Shown in pieces: positions 4,925-6,017 of a stretch of DNA of 6,017 bases. Within the stretch, counting starts at the first letter, position 1, and every line of letters begins with the position of its first letter. The translations under genes and the position numbers were made by a program. The notes beneath the pieces are model-generated. The model saw nothing but the letters and a program-made list of their open reading frames with translations, was not told where the DNA came from and ran no database searches. This DNA is from Deltaproteobacteria bacterium (lineage in GTDB: Bacteria > Desulfobacterota_E > Deferrimicrobia > Deferrimicrobiales > Deferrimicrobiaceae): positions 1 to 6,017 of the forward strand of contig JAMDCN010000098.1 in NCBI GenBank assembly GCA_023489025.1. The letters are read 5' to 3'.

Positions 4925-6017
4925 GGGTGCTCGATCTGGTACTGCTCGATGTGGAGCTTGTCGGATGCGGAGATGTTGATCTTCATCCCGTACCGGGTCT
5001 CCAGCTTCTCGAGAAACCGCCGTTCCTCGCCGAACAGCTCCTCCGCGAGGCCGGGGTTCACGTGGAGGGCGACCTGCTTCCCGGAGAGCAGCGCGCCCTG
5101 CCGCTCGAGCGCCCGGAAGATCTCGTAGCAGATCGTCTTCTTCGACTTGATGACCCCCTCCCCGGAGCAGTAGGGGCACGCCTCCGACAGCGACCGGGCC
5201 AGGCTCTCCCGCACGCGCTTCCGCGTCATCTCCACCAGGCCCAACTCCGAGATCTTGCAGATCGTCGTCTTGCTCCGGTCGGCGCGAAGCGTGTCGACCA
5301 GGGCCTGGTACACCTTTTCCCGGTTCTCCTCGCTCTTCATGTCGATGAAGTCGATGATGATGATCCCGCCGATGTTGCGCAGGCGGAGCTGATAGACGAT
5401 CTCCTTGACCGCTTCCAGGTTGATCTTGACGGTCGTCTCCTCGAGCGAGGTCCGTCCGACGTACTTGCCCGTGTTGACATCGATCACGGTGAGGGCCTCG
5501 GTCTGCTCGATGACGATGTACCCGCCGCTCTTGAGCCAGACCTTCTTGTCCAGGGCCCGCGCCAGTTCGATCTCGATGCCGTGGTGTTCGAAGATCGGCT
5601 GCGGCCCGTCGAACAGCTCGATCCGGTCCTGGATGCGGGGAAAGAACTGCGCCGCGAAACCGCGGATGCGCGCGTGCTCCTCCTCGGTGTCGACCACGAT
5701 GCGGTCCATGTCCGCGGAAAAGAGGTCCCGCACCGCGCGCAGCGAGAGCGACAGCTCCCGGTGGACGAGGGACGGCGCATTGGACGACTCGCTCTTCTTC
5801 CGGATCGCTTCCCACAGGCAGACCAGGTACTCCATGTCCGCCTTGAGCTCGGCCTCCGTCTTCCCCTCCGAGGCCGTCCGCACGATGGCTCCCATCCCTT
5901 CGGGGCGGATCTTCTCCACGAGCCGGCTCAAACGTTCCCGCTCCTCCAGGTCGTCGATCCTGCGGGAGATCCCGATGTGGGTGGACCAGGTGAGCAGGAC
6001 GAGGTACCGCCCCGGAA
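4921..6017 (-). CDS. Rne/Rng family ribonuclease (RNase E/G), N-terminus outside the window
   Basis: This is the C-terminal 364 residues of an RNase E/G endoribonuclease, which cuts single-stranded RNA in mRNA decay and rRNA/tRNA processing. The visible part starts PGRYLVLLTW and HIGISRRI, the end of the S1-containing N-terminal region, so the in-frame TTG at 5931 is not the true start. Numbering from the first full codon (6015), the two Mg-binding aspartates are Asp179 (TVIDVNTGKYVGR) and Asp222 (IIIDFIDM). They are 43 residues apart, as are Asp303 and Asp346 of E. coli RNase E. The zinc-link CPYCSGEG has Cys280 and Cys283, again at the E. coli spacing. The protein ends about 80 residues later with HIEQYQIEHP and has no long disordered C-terminal scaffold, so it is RNase G-like in layout. 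The stop overlaps the tRNA-Thr promoter. Assignment between rne and rng is by architecture only. Confidence 0.95.
   Translation of the reverse strand, partial: PGRYLVLLTWSTHIGISRRIDDLEERERLSRLVEKIRPEGMGAIVRTASEGKTEAELKADMEYLVCLWEAIRKKSESSNAPSLVHRELSLSLRAVRDLFSADMDRIVVDTEEEHARIRGFAAQFFPRIQDRIELFDGPQPIFEHHGIEIELARALDKKVWLKSGGYIVIEQTEALTVIDVNTGKYVGRTSLEETTVKINLEAVKEIVYQLRLRNIGGIIIIDFIDMKSEENREKVYQALVDTLRADRSKTTICKISELGLVEMTRKRVRESLARSLSEACPYCSGEGVIKSKKTICYEIFRALERQGALLSGKQVALHVNPGLAEELFGEERRFLEKLETRYGMKINISASDKLHIEQYQIEHP

Noticed and set aside
4841..5815. 324-residue minus-strand frame overlapping the RNase E/G gene
   Set aside because: It is an Arg/Gly/Ala-rich out-of-frame shadow. The alternative frame carries all RNase E/G catalytic and zinc-link motifs.
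5929..5931. TTG at 5931 as the start of the RNase gene
   Set aside because: The frame continues upstream with conserved family sequence (PGRYLVLL, HIGISRRI) to the window edge, so the start lies outside.
1..6017. CRISPR array, insertion sequence or toxin-antitoxin/defence system
   Set aside because: No regularly spaced repeats, transposase or integrase motifs, or paired small toxin/antitoxin genes were found on either strand.

Overview
The window is GC-rich DNA with tightly packed, mostly minus-strand genes. A Sec-exported octaheme c-type cytochrome, an HD-GYP-type protein, a DUF1820 protein and an RNase E/G with closely spaced neighbours suggest a free-living Gram-negative anaerobe of the former Deltaproteobacteria (Desulfuromonadota/Desulfobacterota). 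That placement is inference from gene content and composition.

Layout. Positions 1-2532 hold a minus-strand gene run, read from right to left: a 59-residue zinc-ribbon protein (2353-2532), a DUF1820 protein (1899-2243), a tandem HD / HD-GYP gene (640-1859), a DinB-fold protein (83-589), and the first 23 codons of another gene that leaves the window (1-70). The HD-GYP gene is broken: reading switches frame just after the first metal-ligand histidine of its second HD domain, and the spacing implies about 52 nt are missing. Positions 2636-3580 encode an exported protein with eight CXXCH haem sites, also on the minus strand. A 121-bp divergent region separates it from a plus-strand, secreted glycoside hydrolase of family GH26 (3702-4772). 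This gene is visibly less GC-rich than its neighbours and stops 14 bp short of the 3' end of a convergent tRNA-Thr(CGT) gene (4787-4861). The tRNA has a recognisable promoter whose -35 box overlaps the stop codon of the next gene, an RNase E/G family ribonuclease (4921 to beyond 6017), which lacks its N-terminus here.

How the genes relate. The RNase and tRNA are housekeeping functions. The left-hand run looks like one operon of small regulatory or unknown proteins with a possible c-di-GMP or nucleotide phosphohydrolase in the middle, now probably inactivated. The cytochrome would work in periplasmic or extracellular electron transfer. The GH26 enzyme, with its different composition and its position against a tRNA 3' end, is the best candidate for acquired DNA.

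I found no CRISPR array, insertion sequence, transposase or recognisable defence system. The points most worth a second look are the HD-GYP frameshift/deletion with substituted metal-site residues, the GH26 gene at the tRNA with an unusual active-site neighbour and a stub-like C-terminus, and the small zinc-ribbon gene.
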